A stretch of DNA of 64,000 bases from Stromatinia cepivora (lineage: Eukaryota; Ascomycota; Leotiomycetes; Helotiales; Sclerotiniaceae), in NCBI GenBank assembly GCA_014898415.1, contig RCTD01000040.1, positions 1 through 64,000 of the forward strand. The letters are read 5' to 3'. Shown here piece after piece: positions 39,958 to 50,961 of the stretch. The notes beneath the pieces are model-generated. The model was not told where the DNA came from, searched no databases, and worked only from the letters and a program-made list of their open reading frames with translations. Both the position numbers and the translations under genes were made by a program. Position 1 is the stretch's first letter. Each line of letters opens with the position of its first letter.

Positions 39958-40400
39958 TGTCACGGGAAATGATTACTATATCAACCCAATTAATCATTCG
40001 TCAAGACTGGTGTCACTTTTGGTATGACAGTTATGAGCCCGGTAGTGTTTATGGCGCAATAATATTATTTCTCATTTCATACTTATATTTATTTGAGCAT
40101 CCAATGAATTCATTTTCGATTAATCAACCAATCAGGGTTTCCAGAATTCATTGGGCCCTTTTCTCGCTATTCAATCAATCATCTTCCTGGTTTGAATTTA
40201 TTATAGGATCTATACAGAATCATTATTCTATTCGGGTTAACAATATAGAGATTACAGCAAGGACTACATCATCAGGTATATTCATAAAGATCACTGCTTA
40301 TTCCAGCTAGTCCGTAATCTCGGGGGTGTGTCACGGGAAATGATTACTATATCAACCCAATTAACCATTCGTCAAGAGTGGCGTCACTTTTGGTGTGACA
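39958..40400. mobile_element. TRIM-like mini LTR element, 443 bp, unmutated
   Basis: Direct terminal repeats of 72 bp (39958-40029 and 40329-40400) with six differences, beginning TGTCACGGGAAATG and ending GTGACA/ATGACA, so TG...CA ends. Perfect 5-bp target duplication AATCT (39953-39957 and 40401-40405). The 299-bp inner part has no credible gene; a G-rich run (CGGGGG) sits just before the right repeat, where a polypurine tract would be. It interrupts R2: the sequence on both sides joins up with the uninterrupted R1 copy near 25625-25650. Base composition is near normal in the middle of an AT-rich island. Confidence 0.85.
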
Positions 40401-40831
40401 AATCTTTATAAAATAAAAGTTTTTGAAACTTCAAAAATCTTTTTTGAAGAATAAGAATATTATTAAGTATTATTGTTATTCTATCAGGATTTATTATCGA
40501 AAAATCTATGTTTCTTTTTTGTATAAAACAAATAAAGATTTTTTTGATTTATTATCGATTTATTATTTTGAAAATCTCGAATTTTTTTTATATATTTTCA
40601 AATTATTATATTAATCTTATTTCAAATTGAATAATAGATTGATAATTAAATATAAATATATTATTATCGATTTCATTTTTATTTCTAAAATTATCTTCAA
40701 TTTGGTTTTAAAAGATATTTCAGTTAATCGAAAAATCTAAAATTCTTTTTGTTCTAATTATTATAATTTTAATAATATATCAAAGATGATTAATTGATAA
40801 ATTGCTTTTCAAAAAGAAAAATAAAAAGAAT

Positions 40832-41066
40832 TATAAAAATTATAAATAATAAAGAATCAATTAATTTCAATTTAATTATAAAACTTTTTATTATTTTTTT
40901 TAAATTCAATTAATAAATAATATCAAAATAATGATCTTTATTATCGGTATATTATATAAAAAGAATTTCTTCAAATTCTGAAAATAATATATTATTATCT
41001 TTATATTTGAATCCTATTCACGAATCGCATTTATATAATCCCAAACCTAGATTGATGATCGTAACA
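40832..41066 (-). repeat. 5' LTR of R2
   Basis: 235 bp; matches the R1 LTRs apart from an internal loss of about 31 bp. Its right end keeps the intact GATGATCGTAACA terminus (TGTTACGATCATC on the minus strand), the best preserved end of this family in the window. Confidence 0.8.
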
Positions 41067-41799
41067 ATATATAAATAAATAATAGCTCCTTTTAATTTTT
41101 CTGGCACTGAGGGGCTGGACTCAAAGCTCGTATAATTATCGTATAAACTTAAATTGTGACGGATTATACTTTCTTTATTATAGAATAAGATTGCTTTTTT
41201 TTTATTTTTAAAATAAAAATTAAAATAGATATATAATTGAATGAATTATAAAAGTGGATTGATAAATTGAAAATTTTTCTATTTATTTTATTGATTTTTT
41301 TATTTGGAAATGAGAAATAATAAGCTTATTCCGGAATAGAGAAAGTGTGTATTGAAGTAACTGAGTTTATATTTTATACAGTTATTGATATCTCTTCTGC
41401 AATCCTCTTAAACATTCCGCCATCCGAAGATAATGAATGTGGGTATAAGCGCAATTCAGCTCTGAACACAAACATGATGTGGGATGTCTCTAGCCCTTCA
41501 TTTGTTCGCTTACACTTAGAAAACTTGATAAATGGACTAGTATATTATTCTTGCATCAAGCGCTGCTGCAACTTTATGTAGGGGGAAAAGTGGAATTTGG
41601 AGCCCATGTTGAAAGTAGGCAATGAATCACCCATGTCGTGGCATTCTGCCGTGCGTCGAGTGCAACACATCAAGAATTGTGAACCCTCCAAGTGACACAG
41701 TCGATCACCCCTCATTCCCGATCATCATATATTATATTCAGGCCCAGCCAAGATTGGAAGTTCGATATTTTCTAATTTGAAACCATTCAATTCTACAGC
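41067..41799. other. Island edge and P450 promoter region
   Basis: AT-rich until about 41330, then normal composition. The open frame 41345-41581 has no coding character. A TATA-like stretch near 41728-41738 lies about 65 bp before the P450 start codon. Confidence 0.55.
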
Positions 41800-43915
41800 A
41801 TGGAGACTATTCACTACTTTCTTCCAAGTCCTTCCATTCCGTCATTAAATTTCCTTGTGCAAACAATTACGATTATTTCGTTTCTTGCATCTCTCCATTG
41901 TTTCTTTAATCGGCTCTATTTCCACCCTCTATCCAAGATTCCCGGTCCACGATTGGCTGCTGCCACTTTTTGGTATGAGTTCTACTACAATGCCATTCGA
42001 GATGGAACATACATCAAAAAGTTCCAGCAAATGCATACAGCATATAGTCAGTTTATCATTTGTTCAGGTGACCATTTAGCTAACTGGTCTCCGTTCAGAT
42101 TCTTCAGTCATCCGAATTGCTCCCAATCATGTCCATGTCAATGATCCAAATTTCTACTCAAAGTGAGATTCTATGAAGATAAGATTCTTATATAAATATT
42201 AAAACATCATAGAATATTCAATAATAGGACAGCTTATTTGAAAGACCCCGGCTTCTACAAAACTATCGGCGCAACTGAGTCCTTCCTTGCCATCACAGAC
42301 CCACAAGAACACCGTATACAACGACATAAAGTCAGCTCTTTATTTTCAACAAAAGCTGTAGACACGATGGCGCCTCGAATTCTTGTCATCGCTCAGAAAG
42401 CCGCTCAGTGCATGATAACGAATGAGAGACAGCAACGACCTATTGATATGCATCAGCTCAGTCGTTCTTTTTCTGTCAGTTACTTTCACAACAGTATCAT
42501 CCTCTTCATCTCATTCTAAATGATAAATGATGCTGATATTTAATGACAGGCAGACATCCTGTTTGAAATACTATTCGACCAACCTCAAAATATCTTAGGT
42601 TCACAGGAAAAATCTCCAGAGCTATTGCAAAGCCTCGATGCGTTTTTAAACCATCTATGGATAAGTAAGTACGCAGTTCTTTGCCTTGTCACTTGCAGTT
42701 TCTTTTCCCTCGAGTCTTCCTGCCTAACTCTAGTCTCTCATCAAAGTCAAGTCATTTCCAATAATTGGGTGGTTAGCCTTCAATATGCCTCAATCACTAG
42801 CCCAAAAAGTTGTTCCGGGATTCAAAAGCTTCAGAAATGTAAGTACCCGTACTCACTCCTTTCTCTTCTAGTTGTTTGTATTCCTTTTTGACTTCATGCT
42901 CATCCTAAATATATCCAGAATTGCGAGAAATGGGTACAAGCAGCGATTGACCGCCAAAACTTCTGCAAAGCTACCGGCACTCATCCTTCGTCAAATACCA
43001 TCTTTGATCTATTGCTCGCTGCCAACTCTGATGATGATTACTCCACTCGTACTCTACCCGAGCTGGTAGATGATGCCTTCATGCTCGTAGTAGCAGGGAC
43101 CGATTCTGCGGGAAACACGATTGCGAATGCTATATATTACATACTCGCTGATCCTTCTATCTCTGATAAGCTATTTAACGAGCTACAAGATAATGGCATC
43201 ACATCACTAGACAGTTTCGATTGTAGATTGGTCCAAAGATTACCGTATCTAGTACGTATTTTATCCAAATTCCTACAAAAAGAGGGGTAGATGGGGTTCC
43301 TTGAGGAATTTTGTTCACTGATGTCTTGACATAGACTGCGGTCCTTAAAGAAACTATGCGGATATACACCTTGGGTCCAGGTGTGTTTCCCCGCGTTGTG
43401 CCCGATGGAGGCGTGACCGTCGGCGGACATTTCTTACCCGCTGGTGTATGCATACATTCTCGAATTTCCCCTCATCTTTAAAACTAAACATAGAACCATT
43501 CTCTAACATTTACAAAATATGAGCAGACAGTCATATCTGAAACCCAGTTTTCAATGCATCACAACCCAGCTATATTTCCCTCACCATCGACATTCAATCC
43601 AGAAAGATGGCTCGGTGATCAAGCAAAGGAATTAGAAAAGTATCTTGTGCCATTTTCCAGAGGACCTAGGGCCTGTCTTGGAATGAAGTGAGTTGCTCAT
43701 TCATTTTCTGGGATTCCAGATTCGCCAGCCTGCTAAACAAGAACGTTAGTATTGCGTACGCACAAATGTATATCATTCTCGCGCTACTTTTTTCGCGCTT
43801 CGAAATGGAACTTTTTGAGACGGATGCGGAAAGTATGGAGTGGGTGGATCATGGTAATGCGGTTACGAGGTCTTCGGTCAAAGTGCGCGTTAGGCGTGAT
43901 CGTTGGGCTTTATGA
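41800..43915 (+). CDS. Cytochrome P450 monooxygenase
   Basis: Haem-thiolate monooxygenase, ER membrane-anchored by an N-terminal hydrophobic segment (about residues 15-35). Nine exons: 41800-42046, 42099-42162, 42228-42474, 42550-42664, 42747-42838, 42919-43251, 43335-43445, 43527-43687, 43750-43915; all phases agree and give 511 aa, the normal P450 length. Landmarks: proline hinge PLSKIPGPRLAAATF; I-helix AGTDSAGN at 314-321 with the oxygen-activating Thr replaced by Ser two residues later in the usual pattern AGTDS; ExxR (ETMR) at 372-375; PERW at 428-431; haem loop FSRGPRACLG at 446-455 with ligand Cys453. The first intron starts GTCAGT, a little unusual. The hinge and haem loop resemble P450s of fungal sesquiterpenoid pathways, but the substrate is unknown. 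It converges with the 641-aa gene and shows no RIP damage 0.7 kb from the island. Confidence 0.9.
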
Positions 43916-44327
43916 GGATTCCATTCTTAGCGCGAGTATATACAAATTTGAGGCAACATTGTGTTCGTTTTGATCACAAGTTCAATTTCATTATATACTT
44001 GGGGATACTCTGAATTCTTTTGGCCTTTAAAGGATCGTCCTAATTCTTTTTAAGGCCATTTTCTTTATGAAAAAGAGATCGGCAAATTTCCACAGAGTAA
44101 TCCACCCACTCACTTAGCTTAATTTATCAGTCATTATTTCACTGCTTATGATAACGGAAGGTTTCTCAAACTCGAAGTGTTTCTCAACCAATTTTATCAT
44201 AAATTTACCAGTTAAGTCTAATCTATAGCTAAGAGGAATTGAATTCAATCCCGAGATATTGTTCCATTTGCACTATCCGAGCCACTCGGCTGCTTAAACA
44301 ATACTTCAGACGCTTGGGACCTAGAGA
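43916..44327. other. Convergent 3' intergenic region
   Basis: Short AT-leaning spacer between the 3' ends of the P450 and the unknown gene. Nothing else seen. Confidence 0.6.
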
Positions 44328-46507
44328 TCAGCTTGTAGCTTGGTGTGTACGGTCATTAGCAATGTGATCTGGTTGAGCCTCAATGAGGCTACCAATACCA
44401 ATAGCAAAATAGAGTCCTGACCACCATTCTTCCATGACCAAAGCAGCGATTGCGCGTGAATACGCGTGGCTGAAACCATCTCTATGTCCGGATCGCATGA
44501 TCTCAGCAAAGTGGGTACAATAATGATGGTCCATATAGCTTAGGAAGGTGGAGTCGTCTATCTGCCCGGTGCGAAGGAGGAGTGGAAGGATGATTTGGTA
44601 ATTAATCACGGATGCTGGAAGCAGGCCGGATTTGACTGCATCGCATATTGTTGTGTGGAGCAAAATTGAGCCTTTGTGTTCGGTGTGATTGATGTGGACT
44701 TGATAAGAATAACTTCGACGGGGAACATCAATCATCTTAGCGTCAGATAAGTTAATCAGAGTAAAATCTGGAGTGTAGCAGTCTGCGAGTTCAGCAATCT
44801 TGTAAAGGTCTAACGACTGCAAAGCTGAGCAGGTATCGTAAGCCAGGGAGTAGTAGCGCCACACATCATGGCGATGGGCACAAAGCGACCATATACAGGC
44901 CGCGACGATACTTATGCATCCGGCGTGTCGCTCTTCAGATATGAAGCTGGCATTTATCATCCATATGGTCCGCTCGTAGCACTGTGCCAAGTCATTCATG
45001 GCCAGTGATCCACGGGTAAGGGCAAAGACGGATTGATTGCACTCTTGGTAGCGTAAGTCAGGACCAAGATCAATCCAGTCATTGACCAAGCCGGCCAGCA
45101 TCATATCGTCGCGCCCAGCAGCTCCAAGGGCAAACGACAAATAGTGCGGATAGCCACCCGAATCTAGAGCCTTAAAATCACGCCAGGTGTCCCGGTCTTT
45201 GTGAACCCAGACGGTACATCCATCAGAATTCTGGTTGCGGAATTCAGCTTCATGTCTGCGCTTGAGATCAAAAAAGGCCATGGAACAGAGCATATGTGAT
45301 CTACGAGTCTGAAGCTCCTGTGGCAGATCTGGCATATCCCATACTGCTGCTACTTGCTCCCCTAAGGGTGACAGAGATGTGCTACCAGTAGCCTGGTCTA
45401 CATTGTATTCGAAAAAGAAAGTGTAGTCCAAAATGGAAAGGTAGTCCTGGCGCCAATCATCAAATTCGTGCAGTGATAGAGCCATCCACCAGGACCCCAT
45501 GAAGACAGGATAAGTAGCGACACCGGTCAATCCAAATTCATCCATTACCTCGGCATAGACTGGAGAGAGGCAAGGCACAACCTTGGATTTAGTGCTGCGG
45601 GTACCATTGGCTCTGGCCCTGGCTTTTTGAAGCAAGATTCCAGCGGCATCACCTTGAACAATTATAACTGGCTGAGTCCAAACTTTCCTGCTATGTTTGT
45701 CCTCGTTTAGCGGCACATAGGAATCAGCTCGTTGTTGAATCATGCACTGCAATAGATCTATTGCGTTCGAAGTCATGTCCGCTAGTTCCCTCGAATGAGC
45801 GTCAAAGGGCTCGCTCTGTCCCTTGAGATTGAGTAGTCGACTGTGCTCGAGTTCTGGTCTAAAGTTTTGCCAGGTGTCCCCGCCTTCAAATTTTTTGAGC
45901 GTGTGCTTATCTGCCCCATATAGCTTCTCTTTGATCATGGAAACGTGGTTTGCCAAAGGGGTGTCTTCGGCAATTTTACGAGTCCACAATATCTCTAGTG
46001 GCACTTTGCGTGTCTGCCCATTGAATGCGGAGTGTACTCGTACTGCCACCTCGTGAAGAGTCACCTCGTGATCTGTGAGTTGACCATTGCTGTCTGTATC
46101 TGAGAATGTCTTGATAAGCAAAACTATGTAACACTTCATACGAACATGCAGAAGGTATTTGAGAAAACAGGGAAAAGACTTTGCAGCATTACATATGAGG
46201 AACAAGAAGCGTACCTGTTCCATCAGCCGTCTTGTGTCCAGCTGGTATAACTGATCCGTTCTCCTGAAGCTTACACATCCCCGCGGGAAATAGAGTATAT
46301 ATCAAAAAAGCTGGATTGTCCCTATAATCAACGCTGCAACATCACATGAAGAACTTATACAGATAAAAATTCGCCGAGAAGACTCGATAGACTCGATACT
46401 TTGTACCACAAGTGTTGTGGTACAGACGATCATAATGCAGCAATAGTTTATTCAGGGCTGCCTGAACTCTACCCTGTTATACTATATAACACAGTAGTGT
46501 TCTGCAT
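44328..46507 (-). CDS. Protein of unknown family, possible non-canonical terpene cyclase
   Basis: Minus strand. Exons: 46507-46473 (tentative start), 46333-46215 and 46099-44328, giving a 641-aa model. The last two exons are well supported: reading frame before and after joins as ...AGHKTADGTDTDSNGQ, and the intron is GTACGC...CAG. The first exon rests only on phase and splice sites. No signal peptide or membrane helix is obvious. The best landmark is AAGRDDMMLAGLVNDWIDLG at model residues 378-397, then PDLRYQECNQSVFALTRG. This N-D-x-x-D...E...N spacing recalls the NSE metal site of class I terpene synthases, and an upstream GRDD precedes it. Divergent fungal cyclases without standard motifs are known (ABA3-type ionylideneethane synthases, AsR6-type), so such a role beside a P450 is possible but unproven. 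It may equally be an unrelated family. Confidence 0.75.
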
Positions 46508-46776
46508 TGCACGTCGCCATGTAGCACTGCATTGAATCTAGATTATCATTTGGAATGTGCATGCTTTGACACTAGCCGGAATTATATCGTCGTACGATAC
46601 GATTTACGTCCACTAAGTAAGTCAAAGATATTTAATATCTATAGAATTAAACTTTATAATTATATATTACTTATTAATCAAATAGAATAATAATAAATAT
46701 TATTCAAAATGATTTTGAGATACGAAGTATTTGAGGAATCTTAGAATTCTTTTAAATATTATTTTAATTTACTTAA
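46508..46776. other. Upstream flank, AT-rich from 46620
   Basis: The promoter side of the 641-aa gene, turning AT-rich at about 46620. It abuts the MITE-like element. No gene seen. Confidence 0.5.
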
Positions 46777-47527
46777 CTACTCTACTTTTGGGCCACCCCT
46801 CTTTTAGACCACTCTTTTACACCAAAAACCATGATTTTCACCTATTAATAACTTTATAACGAATCAATATAATTTATTGAAATTTTGCATATAGATTTTT
46901 TATATAGTTATTAATCAATTCTGAAAATTTCATAATTTTGAATTATCTTTTTATTGAAATTTTCAAGCTTTAAATTTCGATTTTAATTTATATACAAACT
47001 AAAAGCATTAATAATCTTTCACCAAAAATAATTAAAAATAAACTACTATAAATTTTTATTACATATTTGAATTATATTATATAAAAATCAATCAAAAATT
47101 TATATATAATAACTTGTAGATAATCTTTTATTTATATATATAATTTATCTTATATAAAATTTTTTATAAATTATTTTCAATCAATAATAAATCATCATTT
47201 ATAAACAACAATTCTTACTAATTAAATTCATTTTATAGAATATGATTTAAAGATTTTATAAAAATTTATAATTTATTATTAGCAATTTTTGTTGAAAAGT
47301 TATTCGAAATTTTAATAATTTTTTTAATTTGTATATAAATCACATACAAATTCAAAATTCGAAAATTGAATCTTAAATACTCCAATAGAAAAAATCGCGA
47401 AAAATCTAAATTTTCAGAATTTATTATTATATAAGTAATAAATAAGAAAGTTAAAAATGTTGATTTTTATGATTTTTAATATGAAAAGATGGCCCAAAAG
47501 AGAGGTGGTCCAAAAGTAAAGTAGTCG
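46777..47527. mobile_element. MITE-like element with ~43-bp terminal inverted repeats
   Basis: The left end (from about 46776) reads ACTACTCTACTTTTGG and the right end, reverse complemented, reads ACTACTTTACTTTTGG. Pairing continues for about 43 bp through CCACC.CTCTTTT and a second CCA, with transitions and one single-base indel. ACTTAA occurs directly outside both ends (46771-46776 and 47528-47533), a candidate target duplication (or TTAA within it). The interior is AT-rich, without coding sequence. A non-autonomous DNA transposon fits best; the superfamily is not decided. Confidence 0.7.
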
Positions 47528-48275
47528 ACTTAAACATTATTTAAATAATAATTATTATGAATTAATTTTATAGAAGTTATAAATTTTAAAAACTTTACTT
47601 TGATAATATTTCATGATCCCTTTTCGAAATAATTATAAAGGAATTAGAATTTTAAAGACTTAAATGATTATTCTTTTTTTTTTCTTCGTATTTTTATCGT
47701 TTCATTTTGCGGACGCACTTCTCTTAAACCATGCCGCAAATTAAACACCAGCCCATTTTTACCCCGCAATCAAGCTGAATTCTGCACAGATAAGACATCT
47801 CAACTGCACGACTCGTCGCGCAGAATTTTCAGCAGGATCCTTGCGTTTCAGAATTCAAGTATGCAGGATCAGCCTCTCGAGAATTTTTACTTTTCCAAAC
47901 GTGACTACGAAGAATGATCAAAAGGTATGGGTATTGTTTGTGTTACATAAATATCTCTTTTCTGCTTTCCTATTCTGACGGATGTGAATATAGCATTGAA
48001 TAATTTGCACGAATATATCATTGAGCTGTCATGCTATGTACCATTATTGTACAGCTAATATTTACTTCACGTTCAGTACATCCTTAAACCAGAAACAATC
48101 AACTCATAAATGCCTCTCTCCTAAATTGACGAATGATATCATTCCCAATTCACTTCTACTCAGAACCACCCACTTAAATATGGGCCACTATTCATTCCCC
48201 TTGTAGTTTACCATCTTGTGGCATGTGCTTAAAGCTTAAAGTGGATGATTCTAGTAATCTAATCCACCCTATCCT
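47528..48275. other. Intergenic flank right of MITE
   Basis: Non-coding, AT-rich to about 47690 and then normal. It contains the 3' flank of the small secreted protein gene. The 61-codon frame at 48021-48206 is not convincing. Confidence 0.55.
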
Positions 48276-48943
48276 TTAACTCGTAGCATCAAAACTAACC
48301 GCCGTACTAGCCTGTCCCTCAGCTGCAGTATCCAATTTAACATTATTGGCCAACTTTTTCTGTTCAGCAGCCAAATCTGAATCATCACCTCCTTGTGCTG
48401 CTTCGACTTGGATACCCAGGACTTCAGCTGTGAGTTTGAGGACTTTATTCTTTATTTTGCCGTTCTGAGTTTTAAGTTAAACTTAGATCTTACATGCATG
48501 CATTGGGGGAAAAAGAGAAAAAGAAGGAAAGCGGAGATATTTACCTGAAGAGCAGTAGCTTCATCACCACTTGCAGCCTCAATAGCCGGATTAAAAGCAT
48601 TAGTTTCGGCGTCTTCGGCAGCATCATGAATTCCCTTGATGATTTTGAGATCAGATGCGGAGACGGCAGCTAGATTATTCATATCGATGGCGGTAAAGAG
48701 GGCATTGGCTTCATCTTGAGCTGTTCCAGCCGTTCCGCTAGAGATCTGGAAATCATTGTATGCGGAAGCAGTGAGAACACTTCCAGCAGATGCAGTGGAA
48801 GTAGAGCTAGATGCTGCTGGAATAGCGGCCGTTGTGGCTGATGCCACTGAGGTGGAGGATGCCGCGGCCTTTTCTTTCTTCGGGAGAGGGGAGGCGTTGA
48901 CGACAGAGAGTAGGAGGACAAGAGCCGGGAGTGAGAAACGCAT
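48276..48943 (-). CDS. Small secreted protein, Ala/Ser-rich
   Basis: Two exons, 48943-48545 and 48464-48276, join in phase 0 to give 195 aa. The N-terminus MRFSLPALVLLLSVVNASP is a clear signal peptide with a likely cut after NAS or nearby. A low-complexity Ala/Ser/Thr stretch follows (about 28-60), then a helical acidic domain (about 65-190) with repeated Ala, Asp, Glu and Lys and no cysteines. The ATG at 48943 was chosen over an upstream one at 49069 because the signal peptide begins there. It resembles a group of fungal proteins annotated only as small secreted proteins. It could be an effector or a cell-wall-associated protein; no function can be claimed. The absence of Cys argues against a classical disulfide-rich effector. 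Confidence 0.85.
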
Positions 48944-50961
48944 TATGATTGATCTGGTTGGTTTGGTTGGAATAGGTAGTTGAAATGAGTGGTGGGTGGA
49001 TGAAATTCGTAATATAACTTTGTAGTATGAAATATGAAATATATGTATTAATAGCTCAATAGACAGCACAGCTGTTTGAGAAAGTAAAGATTGAATTGGA
49101 ATGAATGTTTGTATTAAAGATGAGGATGATAATGAAAAGAATATATAATGTGGAAATATTTGGCCATCTTATAGGTGTTGATGGCGTTGCTTTCTTCCCT
49201 ACCTTCTTCGTCTCATCTGGTTACTTTGACAGGCACAATACATACGATCCCCTAGAATATAACATCAATCCCTACTCTACAAGCGTCTATGTACACAATA
49301 GCGGGGAATGAGACACCAAGTACATGTGAAGCAACATCTTTGTCGGGATCAAGAGTTCAGGTCTGATATCTTCAAACTCGTCCGAAAAGAGTGCTTGTCA
49401 ATCATCAGATAAGATCCCAGGCTACTAGGCCAACTATGAGCAAGGATTAAACGTTAATACAACATGAATTGCGATATCATAGGTGGAATTGAGAAGGAGC
49501 ATTGAAGATAGATTCGTCCCATCTAAGTTACCAACGGTTACTGACATATTGAGTTTCATACATGAGACGACACCCCGAAGTTGGGATGAAGGGGTTATTT
49601 TTGATATTCTTGGCTCTTGGCGGTGGTTGAGTGTTTGGGATTGATTCTCCAATAACAATCGATTCGAGCTGTTTCAGATCTGGGAAGCGAAGGATCTCGA
49701 AACCCAGTGTGAATTACCTCAACATCCCGAAGAAAACCTGGCAAAGAGGTGTTTTGGAGATTGCAATTGTTATTGCATAACATCTTTCGGTGCGAGTTCC
49801 CTTGGTAGTGAAATGTTATTTTCTACTCAAATCTCAGTCACGACTGACCTCCCTTCATTTTCAACCATCAAACTGCGCCTGTTTTCCAGCAGAGAAAGGC
49901 AAATAAGATTTCGGAAACGCTCAAGATGAAGTTTCCTTCTTATGATAATTCTTGAAATTATTGAACGATGAACCCAAAGTATCCCCCTCGATCCTTCCAA
50001 GTGTTTCCAATAGTTGTGGATTGCTTCTGCGAGAATGAAAATCTAAGAGGGGGTTTTAAATGGATTTTATATACTGGATTAATTCGAGACATTCAAACCA
50101 CTAGAAATATTGAACTTTCTCCTAAAAATAAAGCGTTCCTAAACCTACAACCTTTCAAACACCAAAAGCTTCCACATCTACTCAGCACTAATTCTTTTCC
50201 ACCCGATTTCCTTATTAAACTTAATGCTCCTCAAATTTTCCTTTTTTATTCTCCAGACCCTTCAACCTTCCCTCACTAAACCCTCTACTAATCCCCAAAT
50301 CCAAATACAATTGACACCAATCCAATCTCCCTGTATCTATTTCCCCTTCAAACCCTATCTTCAATGCCGCTTCCTCAATACCTTCAATCAAAAGCCGGTT
50401 GAGAAGCTCCACATTCCGCATAAGACTTATGCATTTCTTTATGAGTAGCTTGGCGCAATAGTGCTAGTTTGTGTTTTTGTGCTTTTCATCTTTCCTCGCG
50501 AGGTTGGAGGTCAGATAAAACGTAAAAAGTAATACGGGGATATTGTAAGGGTATCCAGAAGTGATATTGGAATCATCGATGAAGTAGGATCAAGTTGATA
50601 TAAGCTTTAACAAACCTGGAAAGATCCACCCACTACAGGCTATAGGTAAGGACTGCTTAGGCAGGGAAAGCAGTATCTCCATAGGGACTCGACTTCCTAA
50701 TTAAAACTATCTGTATTATAATCGTGTATACTGTGATAAATTATCGAACCTAATTGTGAAGGATATATTAAGTATTCATCTCAATGCTGTCTTCAATGAA
50801 ATGAAATGGACATGGGAGATTCAAGTTAGTGAACCGGAAGGGACTAGACGAGTGTCACACAAAGATTCCCAGAACTGCCAGGCCTAACCATTTCAGCTTC
50901 TACAGACCTCCCAAACCCATCATAAACAATACCTATTCCTCATACCCACTACAAGTGCCCC
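48944..50961. other. Long intergenic region, no clear gene
   Basis: Two kilobases that include the promoter of the secreted protein. The minus-strand frame 50421-50221 (66 codons, e.g. LLIEGIEEAALKIGFEGE) has protein-like composition and could be a fragment of a dead gene, but no neighbouring frame extends it. No repeats or RNA genes recognised. Confidence 0.4.

Larger units (their letters stand above)
26333..41066 (-). mobile_element. Truncated Ty3/gypsy copy R2 (same family as R1)
   Basis: After removing G3, two solo LTRs and the TRIM, about 3.4 kb remains, matching R1 from about 23253 to 26332 nearly end to end. It has its own 5' LTR (40832-41066), a gag region and pol up to just beyond the RT, then stops at the right LTR of R1. 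The missing 3' half is not found in the window. All frames are destroyed by RIP-type changes. Confidence 0.75.

Noticed and set aside
39957..40310. 117-codon open frame in the TRIM-like element
   Set aside because: It starts at the terminal repeat and runs through non-coding element sequence; no motif, and the element has the structure of a non-autonomous repeat.
5070..41330. AT-rich block as a mitochondrial DNA insertion
   Set aside because: LTR pairs, target duplications and Ty1/Ty3 reverse-transcriptase motifs explain it as RIPed retroelements.
41345..41581. 78-codon plus-strand frame before the P450
   Set aside because: No motif, no splice continuity, and it lies in the P450 promoter region.
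41800..46507. Abscisic-acid biosynthetic cluster
   Set aside because: A P450 next to an unusual possible cyclase recalls it, but a second P450 and a short-chain dehydrogenase are not present and no sequence identity could be established.
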